Part shown: one piece after another, positions 45,835-57,425 of the stretch
Layout: every line of letters begins with the position of its first letter
How positions within the stretch are numbered: position 1 is the first letter of the stretch
Source of the DNA: Leptasterias polaris
Lineage: Eukaryota; Echinodermata; Asteroidea; Forcipulatida; Asteriidae
Length of the DNA stretch: 64,000 nucleotides
Reading direction: 5' to 3'
Assembly: GCA_037783415.1 (NCBI GenBank)
Contig: JAZGTN010000025.1
Coordinates: forward strand, 2,790,001-2,854,000
The notes under the pieces: generated by a model
Databases searched by the model: none
Seen by the model: only the letters and a program-made list of their open reading frames with translations
Told to the model about the DNA's origin: nothing
Made by a program: the position numbers and the translations under genes

Positions 45835-48220
45835 ATACCGATATGTGCACACTGCTGTGATAGTGCTTACAGCATGACCACCAAGTGAAGACACTGGCTA
45901 TATTTATGTGACATTTTTTCTAAGCCCCAAAACCCACGGTAAGCAGCGCCAACTGGTCGGCTAATGTAAATGTTGTATTCTATTCGCTCAAAATAACCGT
46001 ATAAACCTTTAACAGAATTTGACAGCAGTGAGCCATCCATGTAAAGCTAAGCAGGTTATAACGTGAATTGGAGTAGATAGCATGCGTTTTGGCGGGAATA
46101 ATTTAAATTGTGTTACAACCATGAAATTGAGAAAAAATGAATAACTAAAAAAGGCCGCCATCTTGGTTTTTGAAAATTCCAATTGAGTTGCTTTATTAAA
46201 ACTACCTGTAGGGTTATAAATACCAAACTTGACGACTCTCTCACCTGCCCCAACACACTGCAAAAACTGGTGTTAAAATTTAAACCGTTGGTGTTGTCAC
46301 AGAATAGATACCAACAAGAATCAAATGTACATCATGACCTTGCAGCGAGTTCGGCTGTCAAAGCGTCTGTCACAAGTCAAGAAAAACATAACAGCACCCA
46401 CGTGGTAAATCCCAGGCATGCGATAGTCCATGATATCCTCAGCAGTACCATTAGTCTGAAAGGGGTGTCAATCAAAAGGGGTCGGTGACTTGGGTCAGAG
46501 GGGCTGAGAAAAAAAATCCTCCCATTGCGCCTGTGCGTTGGTTTGTACACAAAGCAATGGCTGCCTGGTTAATGTCAATGTCACCGAGGTCACGCGCGTG
46601 GTCGCCAAAAGTCCTGGACCCATTGAGTTGATCGAAAACATCTGTTCCCCAACTAGCTGGGAGTCCTTTGGTGTCTTGCCGTCATTTCTGCGGTTAGAAA
46701 ATGGGAGATGAGCCCTCGCAAGCCCTCTTAAGTGATTTATTACGTGTGACAGTCGCGACTGACAGCGAGGACTGACAGCCAGCTGAGGATATGTTACGCT
46801 GAAACAGGTGCCTCCTTTGATGGTTTAAAATAACAATAATTTCTGCCAAAACAATTACATTGGCGTTATGTAAACATCCTTTGATGCTAATTCTGATTCT
46901 CTCTTCTGCATTTAGGCCTATATGTGACAAAACCCATGGCGCCAATTTCAACACCCCAGTTTTTTTCAGTGTGACGTATTTTTTATACGTACGAGAAAGT
47001 ACACACACCCACGCGACCTTTTAGTAGCCTATAAACGTGTGTTACAAATATTTATTGATTTTTAACACACAACAATCACGTCACACAAATCTCACGGACC
47101 ACTTTGTACAAGGCACGAGACGTGACGACTGTTTCTTCCACATCGTCGCTTATACCCCTTCCACATACACTTTCCTCGGATGACGTTTTCGTACCGGTAG
47201 CTGTAGGCCTTTGCGAAATGATTCTCATATTTTCATACACTCTTCCCAAAACATTGCAAATGGGCGAGAATTTCGTACAATAGGCCTAGTGGTTTCACCC
47301 TCGACTTAATCGGCTTAAGTGCAGGGAAAACAGTGTTGGGTTTTGAAATAGCTGGCGTTTTTGATCTACCTTCTTTTTATGCATATCAAATGATGGAAAT
47401 ATATATAAATAATAGTAATAAAACTCCTTCACTCTTCATCCAGCCCCGAATCCATAATGCAATTAAAATGTATCAATCCATAACTTATAAACGAATAGAT
47501 TCGAATCAAATTGAAAAATTAAAATCAATTGCAATTTTACCCCAACAAGGTAATTAAATCCACTGAAGAAAACACCTGTCAAATTATTCATATTAACTTT
47601 TTGTCATGTCATTTTGTATTATCCGTGGAAACGCCATTCTCGTAAAGACGGAGTTGTGGGGGGGGGGGGGGGTAGAAACGCAGGGGAATCCCCTTGTTAA
47701 TACACTGGAAAGGTAATTTACTTCCACTTTGAAAGACATGTCCATTTCCCCCTTAGAAAAAATGATAAGACATTTCGATTTGAGATGGATAGAAAGACCA
47801 GCCTGTTGGGAAATCAAAGCCAAGTACTCTGCCTTCGTAAAGGCTCGACGACACACGTAGAGTATACGGCTGAGTGGGCCTTTGTGGGTACAAACACGTG
47901 CACTCCATTGTCGTGAAAAGCAAGTTCATTTCCCCCCTGCGTTGTATATCTTGATATCTAAGAGTCGTACACACGGTGCGTAAAGATAATTTTTTACTTA
48001 ATGCAAGTCCCACTTGGCCATTGGGGATCTCCCTTTGTGATTATTGTTGCTTTAATTCCTTCCTCTTCCTGGTTTGAAGAGTACTTATATTTTAGAGACC
48101 ACACACTGTACATTTCTGGACTTCCAAATGCTTTGTAATTTGCAATGTAAATGCAAATTGCGGATCATATCGTTTTTGTTGTTGATGAAATCAAAAATGC
48201 ATCAAATTTAAACTTGATCA
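45835..48220. other. Intergenic, nothing recognised
   Basis: No coding exon pair found. A G run lies near 47,656-47,672. Confidence 0.45.
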
Positions 48221-48344
48221 CCGTATCGCTTTTAATCAAGAGGCCCAAGAAAATCCTATAGTAAGGATGCTCGCTATTGCGTCCGTATCGCTTTAACTCA
48301 AGAGGCCCAAGAAAATCCTATAGTAAGGATGCTCGCTATCGTGT
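48221..48344. repeat. Tandem duplication, 62-bp unit
   Basis: Units 48,221-48,282 and 48,283-48,344 ('ccgtatcgctttaa.tcaag...') differ by only a few bases. Directly abuts the 5' break of the LINE fragment that follows. Confidence 0.9.
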
Positions 48345-48371
48345 CCGCAATAAATATATTGTGCCAATAAA

Positions 48372-48851
48372 CGTGATCATGCTACACCATTCTTAAAACA
48401 GCTTCACTGGCTGCCCATCAAGGAAAGAATTCAATTCAAGATTCTGCTCTTTGTATACAAATGTGTTAATGACATCGGCCCATCATACCTTATATCTGCA
48501 TTGTCATTTTACACTCCAGCACGGGCTGGTCTACGCTCATCATCAGACTCTACTCGGCTTGTGCAACACAAAATTCGTCCTAAGACCCTCAAATCAGCCG
48601 CCGACAGATCATTTTCCTTTGTTGCACCAACATTATGGAACAATCTCCCACCTACACTCCGTTCTGCAAAATCATTGAACGTTAAAAAAAAAAAAATGAA
48701 AACATACCTTCCCATATTGATTGTTTGCTGTTTGTATATTTTCATATTGATTGTATTGCTCTTGCTCAGATTGTATCATCACAAACCGCTGTGATTTCGA
48801 TGGAATGGCGGAATATAAAACTATGTTGTATGTATGTATGTATGTATGTAT
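48372..48851 (+). pseudogene. 5'-truncated LINE: C-terminal end of ORF2 and 3' tail
   Basis: One continuous frame from about 48,378 encodes HATPFLKQLHWLPIKERI..., ...LFVYKCVNDIGPSYL..., ...SFVAPTLWNNLPPTLR..., the conserved region after the reverse transcriptase of CR1/L2-type LINEs. An A run interrupts it at 48,683-48,697. The 3'UTR ends 'gcggaatataaaactatgt' followed by (TGTA)n at 48,827-48,851. Endonuclease and RT are absent; 5' truncation is usual for LINE insertions. Confidence 0.85.
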
Positions 48852-48954
48852 TAAGGTCGATGTTTCTGTTCTTTATGGTGCTTTTGTTGCATAATATTTT
48901 ATCTGCACTATTGTGCTTTACAGACTGCCCTGATAGTGTCAAACTTAATACATA

Positions 48955-49215
48955 AGCCAAGTTTAAACCTCGGAGTCATGAGAAAACAGTGAAAGACCCT
49001 ATTGTATGTTTTCACTGTTTTCAAACATCGGGTTTTGGACACGCGTGATAAAGACTAATAGTTTTGCTCATTTCCTAAAAACTATAGTATTTCAAGCAAA
49101 ACTATTTTAAGGGAAGTTTTCCACCAAGACCATCTTTAGGCCTATACCATGTAAGTTATGTGCAAATCTGTGAACATTCATTTTCAATCTTACCAATGTA
49201 CACAACCTTACGTTT
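48955..49215. mobile_element. Degenerate MITE copy
   Basis: 'gagaaaacagtgaaa', 'ttttcactgttttcaaacatcg', 'atttcaagcaaaactattttaagg' and 'aatcttaccaatgtacacaacctt' match the TTAA-type superfamily seen at 749 and 39,110. Confidence 0.6.
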
Positions 49216-49860
49216 TAGAGGTAATCATGATACGCAAGATCATGTTCCTTGGGGCCCATAGGCTTTAAAAAAACTCCCACCTGGTAAATTGATAAATATG
49301 TAATACATATTCTTCAATTTAATTAATTCTGGTTGTGAAACATAGACGCTCTCAGAGCGACTAGCATCCCGTATGCATGAAGATACAAGGGAAGATTGAA
49401 AGGCGAGATTCGCACCGAGGTCCACAGAGCTGAAAGGCATGCAGGGCAATAACGGCCAACCATGAACCCCTTGTTACTTTGTGTAGGCCTATACTTCACG
49501 TAGTGGTGGTACACCTCTCCAAAACAGGCTAAACACCAATGACACAAGTTCAACGGCCGGACAGGCCGGAATTCGAATCCCCTTCCCCCACAACCACAGA
49601 GGGTGCCTGTCCACGCTCCACGCCTGTCCACGCCTCTCGTGTGCCGATGAAACTATGGCATATTTGAAAATGTCTACCCTATACCATAAAGTTCGTTGGT
49701 CTGACTTTGGCATTGATACTCGGAAATCACTTGTTCATACGCATTACCGCGGTAACTCAAAATTATATGCGAGATAAATTATGTCATTATTATTGATAAA
49801 TGGTACATGACATTTCTGAACCTCAGTATGCTTCTTGCTTTACATTAATGGTGTCTCCTT
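49216..49860. other. Upstream of the peptide gene; SINE-like text
   Basis: A degenerate B-box-like word on the minus strand ('ggggattcgaattccgg', near 49,565-49,582) suggests an old SINE. The last 40 bases are a pyrimidine-rich acceptor tract. Confidence 0.4.
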
Positions 49861-49881
49861 TTGATTCTTGTTCATGCACAG

Positions 49882-50017
49882 GGGCAGAGTTCCGGACAGA
49901 ACCGTTGTGATAATGAGGCCCCATGTAGTTCTATTTGCTTGTCTAGCCGTGCCTTGCCTATTACTGGCCCAGATAGTCAGCTGTGCCCCCGTTTACGATG
50001 GAAACAACCAGATTCAG
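49882..50017 (+). other. Exon with start codon and signal peptide
   Basis: Acceptor 'ttgattcttgttcatgcacag|' at 49,881; 31 nt of 5'UTR; ATG at 49,913-49,915; donor ATTCAG|GTAAGA at 50,017/50,018. The strong acceptor means at least one upstream non-coding exon exists, not located with certainty. Confidence 0.8.
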
Positions 50018-53000
50018 GTAAGATGAGTCAAGGTATAAACCATAGAGCTATTAGAGCTCTATGGCAAGAACACAAAATGTGCGTATTTTTGGATATTCAC
50101 ACGTGATCCCGTGGTCACACGTGATCCCGTGGTCACACGTGATCCTGATAAACGATGAAACACGTCAGAAATAAACGAGAATAAGTGTTGTGTATTCTCT
50201 CGGCCATGATGTCATCAAGAGAGACTATAATTTCATGGTTGGATTTTTTTTTTAAACTAGCCGACGGTTGAACACCGATAATAATGTTTTATATATGAAA
50301 TAACAAATCACCCCCAAACAAACCCAGAAATATTTGAAACACTTATCACGACCCACTTCTTCAGCAATTTACCGTCACTAATTCAGATTCAGATTCAGAT
50401 TAATGTTATTGGTCCATAAGGAAATTCAGTATGTCGGCATTACAAAGAGCACATGAACATCTACTATAGAAAATAATATACACAGGTAGATAATACACAG
50501 TAGCAAATTTACAATGACGTACAATGACGTAGTCATAAGGAAGACATATGGAAACACGGATAAATAACGTTTTTACGTAGAGGAATAATATAAGAAAATA
50601 AATGGACTTACAACAATTTAGAATGTACGATTGCGCAGAACTAAGCGGTATATAAATACAACTTGAAATACCATAATTATACCACAGGGTAATATTTGAT
50701 TACTTTGCTCGTGATACTGGAACATTGGTTGAAAGGACAATGGTACAATACAATTGATGAATAGCGAAGTGACAAGGTACAGGCCAATTCAGTTTGACTG
50801 GAGTTGTTCATTGTATTTACGAATGGAAAGTGGAACAAAGGAATTAAGGAATCGTGAAGTTCGAGCCTTCATCGATCTGTACCGCTTTCCCGATCGCATT
50901 AGGGTATAGCAAGGATGAAGGGGGTGATTACCATTTTCCAAAATCTGTGATACCCGTTTCAGAATTGTATAAACACATTCCTGTTTCAAATCTGTCACTT
51001 CGCCAGTCAACTTGCCAGCATGGTTGGCTATTCTCTGCAATTTCTTAAGGTTCTTCTGTCTGCACCCACCATACCAAACCGCACAACTAAAAAGCATTAC
51101 ACTTTCTATTACTGACTTGTAGAATAACCTCAGGATGGTTCTGTCAACATGGAACGAATTCAGTTTTCGTAGAAAGTACATTCGTTGTTGAGCCTTTGCA
51201 TACAGAGATTGGCATTGATCTTTCCATGATAGTTCATTATCAATTATTGTACCAAGGTACTTAAAACTCTTGACACTCTGTATATCCTCTCCTTGTAGCA
51301 TGATTGGATTTGCTTGACCTTTGTTTGAACGAAAATCGAAAGTCATCTCTTTCGTTTTAGCTATATTTAATACCAAGAAATTTTCTTCACACCAATTCTC
51401 AAACATGAATAACTCCTCCCGATATTTGCGTTCATCATTGCCATGGATCATGCCAATGATAGCAGTGTCATCAGCATATTTAACAATTGAGACATTGTCA
51501 TTTGACGAGATACAATCATTTGTATACATGATAAATTATAGTGGTGCTGACAGCACGCAACCCTGGGGGAACCTGTATTCGTAGTAACATAATCAGATAA
51601 TACATTATGCAGTTTTACTCTTTGAATTCTGCCCGTTAGAAAATCATGAAACCAGAGTATCAGAGAGGATTTTACATTCATAGCGGTAAGTTTATTCATC
51701 AAGAGGTGGGGCTGAATTGTGTTGAAAGCCGATGAAAAATCGACGAATGTTGTACGAACATAGCAACCCAATGTATCAATATGCTGTGCAACCAAGTGAA
51801 TTAGCAATAACACGGCATCATTGACAGACTTGCGTGGTTGGTAGGCAAATTGTAAAGGATCTATGTCAGACAGTATCTGTGGGAGAATGTGCTTCTGAAG
51901 AATTATGCGTTCAAAACATTTCATCACCAATGAGGTGAGGGATATGGGCCAATAGTCATTGGGTTTAGATGCTTGGGGTGTTTTGGCCGCTGGTATTATT
52001 GTCGATGATTTCCAGCAAAATGGGACATGGTTTTGGTTCAAAGATTCTTGGAAAAGAGTAACAAAAGGGGTGGCTAATTGCCAGGCACATGTTTTAAGTA
52101 CTTTCCCACAAATACTGTCCGGTCCCATAGATTTTCTGGGATTAGTGCGTTTGAAGTACCTGACAACATCATTGTACTGACATACAATAGGTGTGTCATT
52201 GAACTGTTTCAAAGTATTTACAATCCTATTACTTTCGGCATCAAAACATTTGTCATCAAATCTTGCATAAAACGAATTAAATTCATTGGCTGTATCATGA
52301 ACGGATCTAGATTCTGACACTGGTGGAGATTTCTGCTTCTTTTTATAACCTGTCATCGTTTGCATACACTTCCAGCCTTCACGTGGATTATTAGATCTGA
52401 ATTTACTCTCTAATTGTTCTCTATATTTTTCTTTCGCATCAACAATTTCTTTCTGAATGTTAAGATTGATGTCCTTAAGTTCGTCAACATCCTGATTTGA
52501 AAAAGCCCTGTTTCTTTGCACAAACAAATCCTTCAAATTCTTCCTGACCCATGGTTTTTGGTTTGGAAAAACCTTTATTTCTTATCCTTAATGTGTAAAT
52601 CTTTACAGAACAAGATATAACCGTTGACAATATCGACTGCTTCATCCAAGTTTGAAGCACTAGAGATAAGTAGGTCCCAATCCGTGATATCATAACATGT
52701 CTGGAGGTTTTCAGACGCTGCTTTGTCCCACACATTGATTTTCTTTATCTGAACCTTCTCCCTTTTGATCAGTTGCCTGTATTTCGGTAGGAGATGCACG
52801 GTACGGTGATCTGACTTGCCAATACCATGACGTACGTTTGCCTTGTAGGCGTCCCGTGTGGAGCAGTAGCACCGATCCAGGACATTGTTACCTCGTGTTG
52901 CACAGTCGACAACTTGGTGATAGTTCGGTAGGGTATTCTCCGGACGACAGTGGTTGAAGTCCCCTAACACCATGATTGGTGCGTCAGGGGATGCCGTTGC

Positions 53001-54747
53001 TAAGGAGTTGACCGTGTCCAAAATCGTAGCTGATGCGCTTTCTGCATCTCCATCGGGAGGGACATATACGAGCAGAATATTGACTTGTCCAAACTCACGT
53101 GGGAGGTAGAATGGCCGGAATGATAAACATAGAAGTTCAATATTTGGTTCGCATACTTGAGATCTGATAGTAAAGTTTCTACACCACTTTTCATTCATGT
53201 AGATACATACCCCGCCGCCTTTTGACTTCTGTGTAGTTGCCTGAGATCTATCCAATCGGATGAGTTGAAAGCCGTCGATGTCAATGGCGTCGCTCGGGAT
53301 AGGTGGAGTGAGCCATGTTTCGGTAAAGCATAGGAGACAAGACTCCCTAAAGTCACAATTGTATCGCACTAAGCCTCTTATCTCATCGATTTTGTTAGAA
53401 ATAGATCTGAGATTCGCCATAATGATTGTCGGTAATGGGGGCTTGTTGCCACGGCGACGCACGCGTTGTCTAACGCCACCTTTCTTCCCTCGTTTACGTC
53501 GACTATGGTTCGGTGCACAACTGACGTTACCATCTTGGTCTCCTCGCAGGGGTACCCAGGCCGGCAGATCAGGCGGTTGGGACCCCGGAGAATCCACTGT
53601 GTTGAGCTCATACATGAACTGGGGTTCATATGAGATCCGATTTCCATGACCATAACATTCACATTTGGGCGATATGAGTAAAGTTATCACGATAGTAACA
53701 ATCCATGACATACACCAGACGTGTACAGACATATTGACGAGGATAATGAGGAACAAGGCGACACGTGAACGTACAAAAACAGAGAATTAACACACTTTTT
53801 GAGAACAAAACAAGAACGCCAACTGGTCGCCGCTGAGCAGCGCCCAAATCATCTCAGCTTATATTTCCATTCACTCACCGTACCTTTAACGTCTTTGTGA
53901 ATCAAGAACAACTATTCAAACACAACAAGCGTACACAGACGCACCCCTGTCCACAGAAACGAAGTGTAAGGAAATATAAGACCCATTGGTCATCCTGGAT
54001 TGCAGTCTACATAGCCATCTACAATGATGAAAACGACACTTTAAGTCATGGCTGACGTTTCCTCTAGTCTCTATATAGGCACAAAATGAGCAGGTTTTTT
54101 GTTCTGACGTTCGGGAGGAGTGTAGGGGCCTAAGATTGTAAGAAAGGTTTCGCTGGAGATACATTTTGTTTCCCCCATTTCTAAAAGTCATTTCGAGTTA
54201 CACGGCTGGGTTATAGAGTCGTAAAATAGAACTATAGAGGGCGTACAAAACCATGTGACAAAACCTGACAAAAAGGTGCTGACCCATCGTATACACAAAT
54301 CTCACACACCAGTTTAACATCTCATTTGAATCTCATTTCAATATTTAATTCCAGCCATTTGACACGGACGACTGGACGGGTGACGCACAAGGCGACCAAG
54401 GTTTTATGATGGAGACCGACAAGAGAGACAGACCGAATAGGCGAGAGGTTACATACTGTATGGACTGGATCCACAACACCTGGAGACCATGCAGGGTAAT
54501 AAATATTCAATGGAAGGCGGGGCTAATAAGTGATGAATATGCAATAGTTTGGGGTTGCTCTCTCAGTATGCAAACTTAGATGAATTCAATAATATTTGAA
54601 TGAAACTCGATTGAGTTGTATTTAAAGCATTCCGAACAAATTATCATTAGCAACTAATATTTTGTTCAAAAAGAAACAAAGTCTAACATTTCAAGAATTT
54701 AAAGACAAAAATGTTTCACTTTATTTCAGGGAAGAAAAGCTGGCTAA
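49913..54747 (+). CDS. Peptide-hormone precursor, MCH-type candidate (3 coding exons)
   Basis: Joined CDS 49,913-50,017 + 54,355-54,495 + 54,730-54,747 encodes 87 residues, both junctions phase 0. Residues 1-24 are a textbook signal peptide (core LFACLAVPCLLLAQIVSC, cleavage before APVYDG). After an acidic spacer come Lys58-Arg59, Arg64-Arg65 and a disulfide-type loop CMDWIHNTWRPC (Cys70-Cys81). The end is Arg-Gly-Arg-Lys-Ala-Gly, where Gly-Arg-Lys is an amidation plus dibasic cleavage signal. Prediction: a secreted, cyclic, C-terminally amidated peptide, beginning after residue 59 or 65 and ending ...WRPCR-amide. Vertebrate MCH has the same Cys-Met...(Tyr)-Arg-Pro-Cys frame with a shorter ring, and MCH-type precursors are known from starfish transcriptomes; hence the family call, which is less certain than the hormone-precursor call. 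All three exons have strong splice sites. A 3'UTR exon follows at 58,299. Confidence 0.8.
50040..50064 (+). repeat. Perfect 10-bp-arm stem-loop just inside intron 1
   Basis: ccatagagct-attag-agctctatgg, starting about 22 nt after the donor. Confidence 0.8.
50097..50145 (+). repeat. 18-bp tandem repeat with three E-boxes
   Basis: tcacacgtgatcccgtgg occurs twice and then partially a third time. Each copy contains CACGTG, the binding core of bHLH factors. It lies 80 nt into intron 1 of the peptide gene. Confidence 0.9.
50381..53850 (-). mobile_element. Non-LTR retrotransposon (LINE), Rex1-like, antisense in intron 1
   Basis: Read on the minus strand: a 5' leader (start approximate), ORF2 with endonuclease and reverse transcriptase, a roughly 390-bp 3'UTR, and a 3' end '...ccttatggaccaataacatta' followed by tandem (atctga)n at 50,381-50,402. 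A short tandem-repeat 3' end and the protein motifs resemble the Rex1-like LINEs abundant in fish. No target duplication was identified. Confidence 0.85.
50789..53756 (-). pseudogene. Rex1-like LINE ORF2, broken by two frameshifts and a stop
   Basis: Three minus-strand frames are pieces of one ORF. 53,756-52,575: hydrophobic N-terminus (residues 1-30), basic cluster RRKRGKKGGVRQRVRRRG (86-103), then APE endonuclease with ANLRS (114-118), TETW (145-148), GDFN (265-268), SDH (315-317). 52,536-51,534: RT with KSMGPDSICG, FVDFSSAFNTIQ, then NTGSP. 51,529-50,789: YADD (18-21), LGTIIDNELSW, FLRKLNSFHVD and C-terminal SGKRYR...FLNSFVPLSIR. Lesions visible by frame comparison: loss of one base near 52,578-52,583, loss of one base in the G run 51,565-51,569 (after GSP), and an in-frame stop at 51,536-51,538. 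It is therefore inactive. Confidence 0.9.
54355..54495 (+). other. Exon with processing sites and cyclic peptide core
   Basis: Acceptor 'tttcaatatttaattccag|' at 54,354; 47 codons; donor TGCAGG|GTAATA at 54,495/54,496. Encodes the acidic spacer, Lys-Arg, Arg-Arg and the Cys-loop. Confidence 0.82.
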
Positions 54748-54765
54748 ATGATTCCATCAAAAAAG
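54730..54765 (+). other. 36-nt micro-exon: amidation signal and stop codon
   Basis: Acceptor 'tttcactttatttcag|' at 54,729; codons GGA AGA AAA GCT GGC TAA give Gly-Arg-Lys-Ala-Gly-stop; donor AAAAAAG|GTAAGG at 54,765/54,766. The stop lies 18 nt before the exon junction, too close to trigger nonsense-mediated decay under the usual 50-nt rule. Confidence 0.7.
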
Positions 54766-54866
54766 GTAAGGAAGAAGATAACAAGTGCATTTGTTTGTTA
54801 GAATTAATAAGCTTGTCAAACTTTATTATTTTAAATATAAACACATCCAAATATAACATAATTGGT

Positions 54867-55263
54867 TTGTGGAAGTTGGTCAGAGCTTGATACCTTATTT
54901 CCGCAACAACATACACTAGTACGTCCGCAACAATATCCACTACTACGTCCGCAATAACAACTAAGTAGCACAGTACAAGCTACAAAAATTTCCAAAAGCG
55001 CAGTGGTCAACTCTCTGGTATCTGCCATTCAATAAAGTGGAAAAAGGAAACACTCTACAAAACTTACGTGTCCACCGGGTCCAAAAGGTAATTCTGACCC
55101 TTTAGAGTGTTTCCTCTCTCCACTGCGCTGTTGGAACTCTTTTGTAGCTTGTACTGTGCTAATAAGTTGTTTATTGCGGACGTAGTAGTGGACATTGTTG
55201 CGGACGTAGTATAGTGGATGTTGTTGCGGAAATAAGGTATCAAGCTCTGACCAACTTCCACAA
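54867..55263. repeat. Long foldback element (about 400 bp)
   Basis: Left arm from 54,867 (ttgtggaagttggtcagagc...) pairs with the right arm ending 55,263. 'ggaaacactct' (55,048) still pairs with 'agagtgtttcc' (55,101), so the arms nearly meet. Internal 'acgtccgcaa' words repeat within each arm. Lies in intron 3. Confidence 0.85.
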
Positions 55264-56140
55264 TGTGTTTTAATCCAAATTCTGTGTCTATTTGACCCAT
55301 TTCTGGGACATTTTGACACAGACTCCGGGTCATACTATTACCCGGAAATGGGTCAGGCCCAGGACTCGAATTTGAGTCAATTCTGACCCAGCAGTTTTAG
55401 GGGTGTACTTTCACAACTAACAGACAACGGCCGTATCATCGCAAACTATCCGCAGCATCACAAAAAACGTTTTTGCAACACCGTAAAAAAAGGGTCACGC
55501 CGGAACTGAGGTCGGTAAAGCTTCTCGACATGTGACGTCTTCCAAATTTAGAAGCCAATTAGGGGTTGGGATTGACAGCTGACAGCTTTTCAGTCCCTGC
55601 GTTCCAAACTAATTAAACACGAGACACTAAAAGGGGGTTGAAAAAGAAAGGGGGATGCTCGACAGAAAGACAAATTGACAATTAAACATTTAATTGCCCA
55701 TTCAACCCCTGTACAAAGTTCTATTAGTGCATGTGCGGGTTTCCCTTGAAAAGTGCACGTATATACACTAAACAAATAATGTAACAGATTTCAAGTAATT
55801 CACATTTAAAAGGCAAGTTATTAAACTGGTTGACAATTGTAGTGCTTTCCCCTCCTGGTTAATTCGGTGGTTAAGTGACTTCTTTCGTTCTTTAGAAAAG
55901 CAAAAGATTTTATTAGTAGCGTGTAGACCTATACAATTTCAACCCACTTCACTCTAACCCCCCCCCCCCCCCCCCCCGGTCAATATTAACGCGGACTACG
56001 GGTCCCGTTGGGGCTTGACCCATTATCTGGGCTACTCAAAGTGACCTCGAATCTGCGTCAAAATTACACAGAAATGGATCAAAGTGACGCAGAATCCGAA
56101 ATAAATTCCCATTTTTAACCAGTTTCTGGGTCTGTACGTC
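55264..56140. repeat. Intronic sequence with scattered 'gacccatttctgggt' repeats
   Basis: Related words near 55,295-55,395 and 56,020-56,145 ('gacccatttctggg', 'acccggaaatgggtca', 'agtttctgggtc'). C run at 55,960-55,977. No exon seen. Confidence 0.5.
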
Positions 56141-56500
56141 CAAGGCCCTACAATAAAGATCCGGTCTCCAGGTCGATACTGACATGGCGAGAATTTTAGA
56201 GTGTAGATTAAGTGTAATAAATCGATTGTGCGCACAACCAAAACTTCTTTAAAAAACTTCCCTATTGCCCCTGTTCAACCAGTGGCTTCATTAGAGACTA
56301 TTTTTGATTCCAATATTCCACATTAAGAATCAAATATCCTGTGTAGGGTTTCATGAAACCAGCGAATTACAAATGAACGCAGATTCAATACATACACTGA
56401 TGAACTGATAAACAGGTAATTTTTGTGAAAAAGGGTTCAGTAAAAAGCTCAGCGGGTAAAGGAAACGGTACCTCGGATATAAACACCGACCTGGTGAGCC

Positions 56501-57035
56501 TAGCCTGTTGTAAGTCTCGTGCATGTTCGAACTTCCGGTACCATTGTGGTCCAAACCTTATGGAGTTTTACGTGTGCGTGATTTTGTTTCTTCAAATACT
56601 TCAGTTTGAAGTGATTTATGGCTATACAAATTATACTGTATTGTTGGGGCATGTAAAATTTAGCAAAGACATAAAATATGAGAGTAAAAAGTTGTTAACA
56701 AAGACAACCTGAGAATAAGTCTTGACCTCCGTTACCGGTGCTAGTAAAATATTGAGAATGTTGCCCAACTGACGTTTATGTTGATGGTCCAATGTGAAGG
56801 TCGCACCAATTCGGGCGTGCGTGATTGTTACTTTGTAACAATATTAATTTGAACAGAGAATTTATATCACATAAAAGATAGACATTTTATTTATAAATTT
56901 ATATTTTTATTCATTTTCAAGAATTTGTGAGAAAAAAAACCCAAAACATTTTTAAAGACGATTTCATGGAGAAATATAGTCTTCGTTCGAGCTTTTTTAT
57001 TCTCGTTTTCGATATGCGCAAGACTTGCATGTGTA
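56501..57035. mobile_element. TA-flanked TIR element, 'GACTGTGCAAGTCTCG' family, degenerate copy 2
   Basis: 'taagtctcgtgcatgttcgaacttccgg.accat.gtggt' and 'atggagttttacgtg.gcg' match the right end of the 17,758-18,383 element in inverse orientation; the other end is 'gcgcaagacttgcatgtg|ta'. Confidence 0.65.
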
Positions 57036-57425
57036 TTGGCTCGGGAATGACTTTACTCCTGAAAAAAGACCTGCAGTGAGGGCCTCTGTCAGCACATACT
57101 GATCACATGTTTCAATATTTCCATTGTCTTAATCACATCGTGCACACTGGTCAGCTCTTAATTATGCCAACATGCCCAATGTCCTAGAGGGTGTGTCAAT
57201 GTCCTAGAGGGTGTGTCAATCAACAGGGGTGAGTGATTTGGTTAGACAACTGTCAGCATCCTTCGTGTACAAAATCGATATGTCATTTGTCAATGGTAGA
57301 TAAATCCAAATGATTAAACTTAATTAATTAAACAAACAAATAAGCTTTCTATAAAGAGGACGGGGAAAGACCTGTTCAACTTTGTGATGGTACACATTTT
57401 CCATTAGATAAAGTCCTCAAATGAG

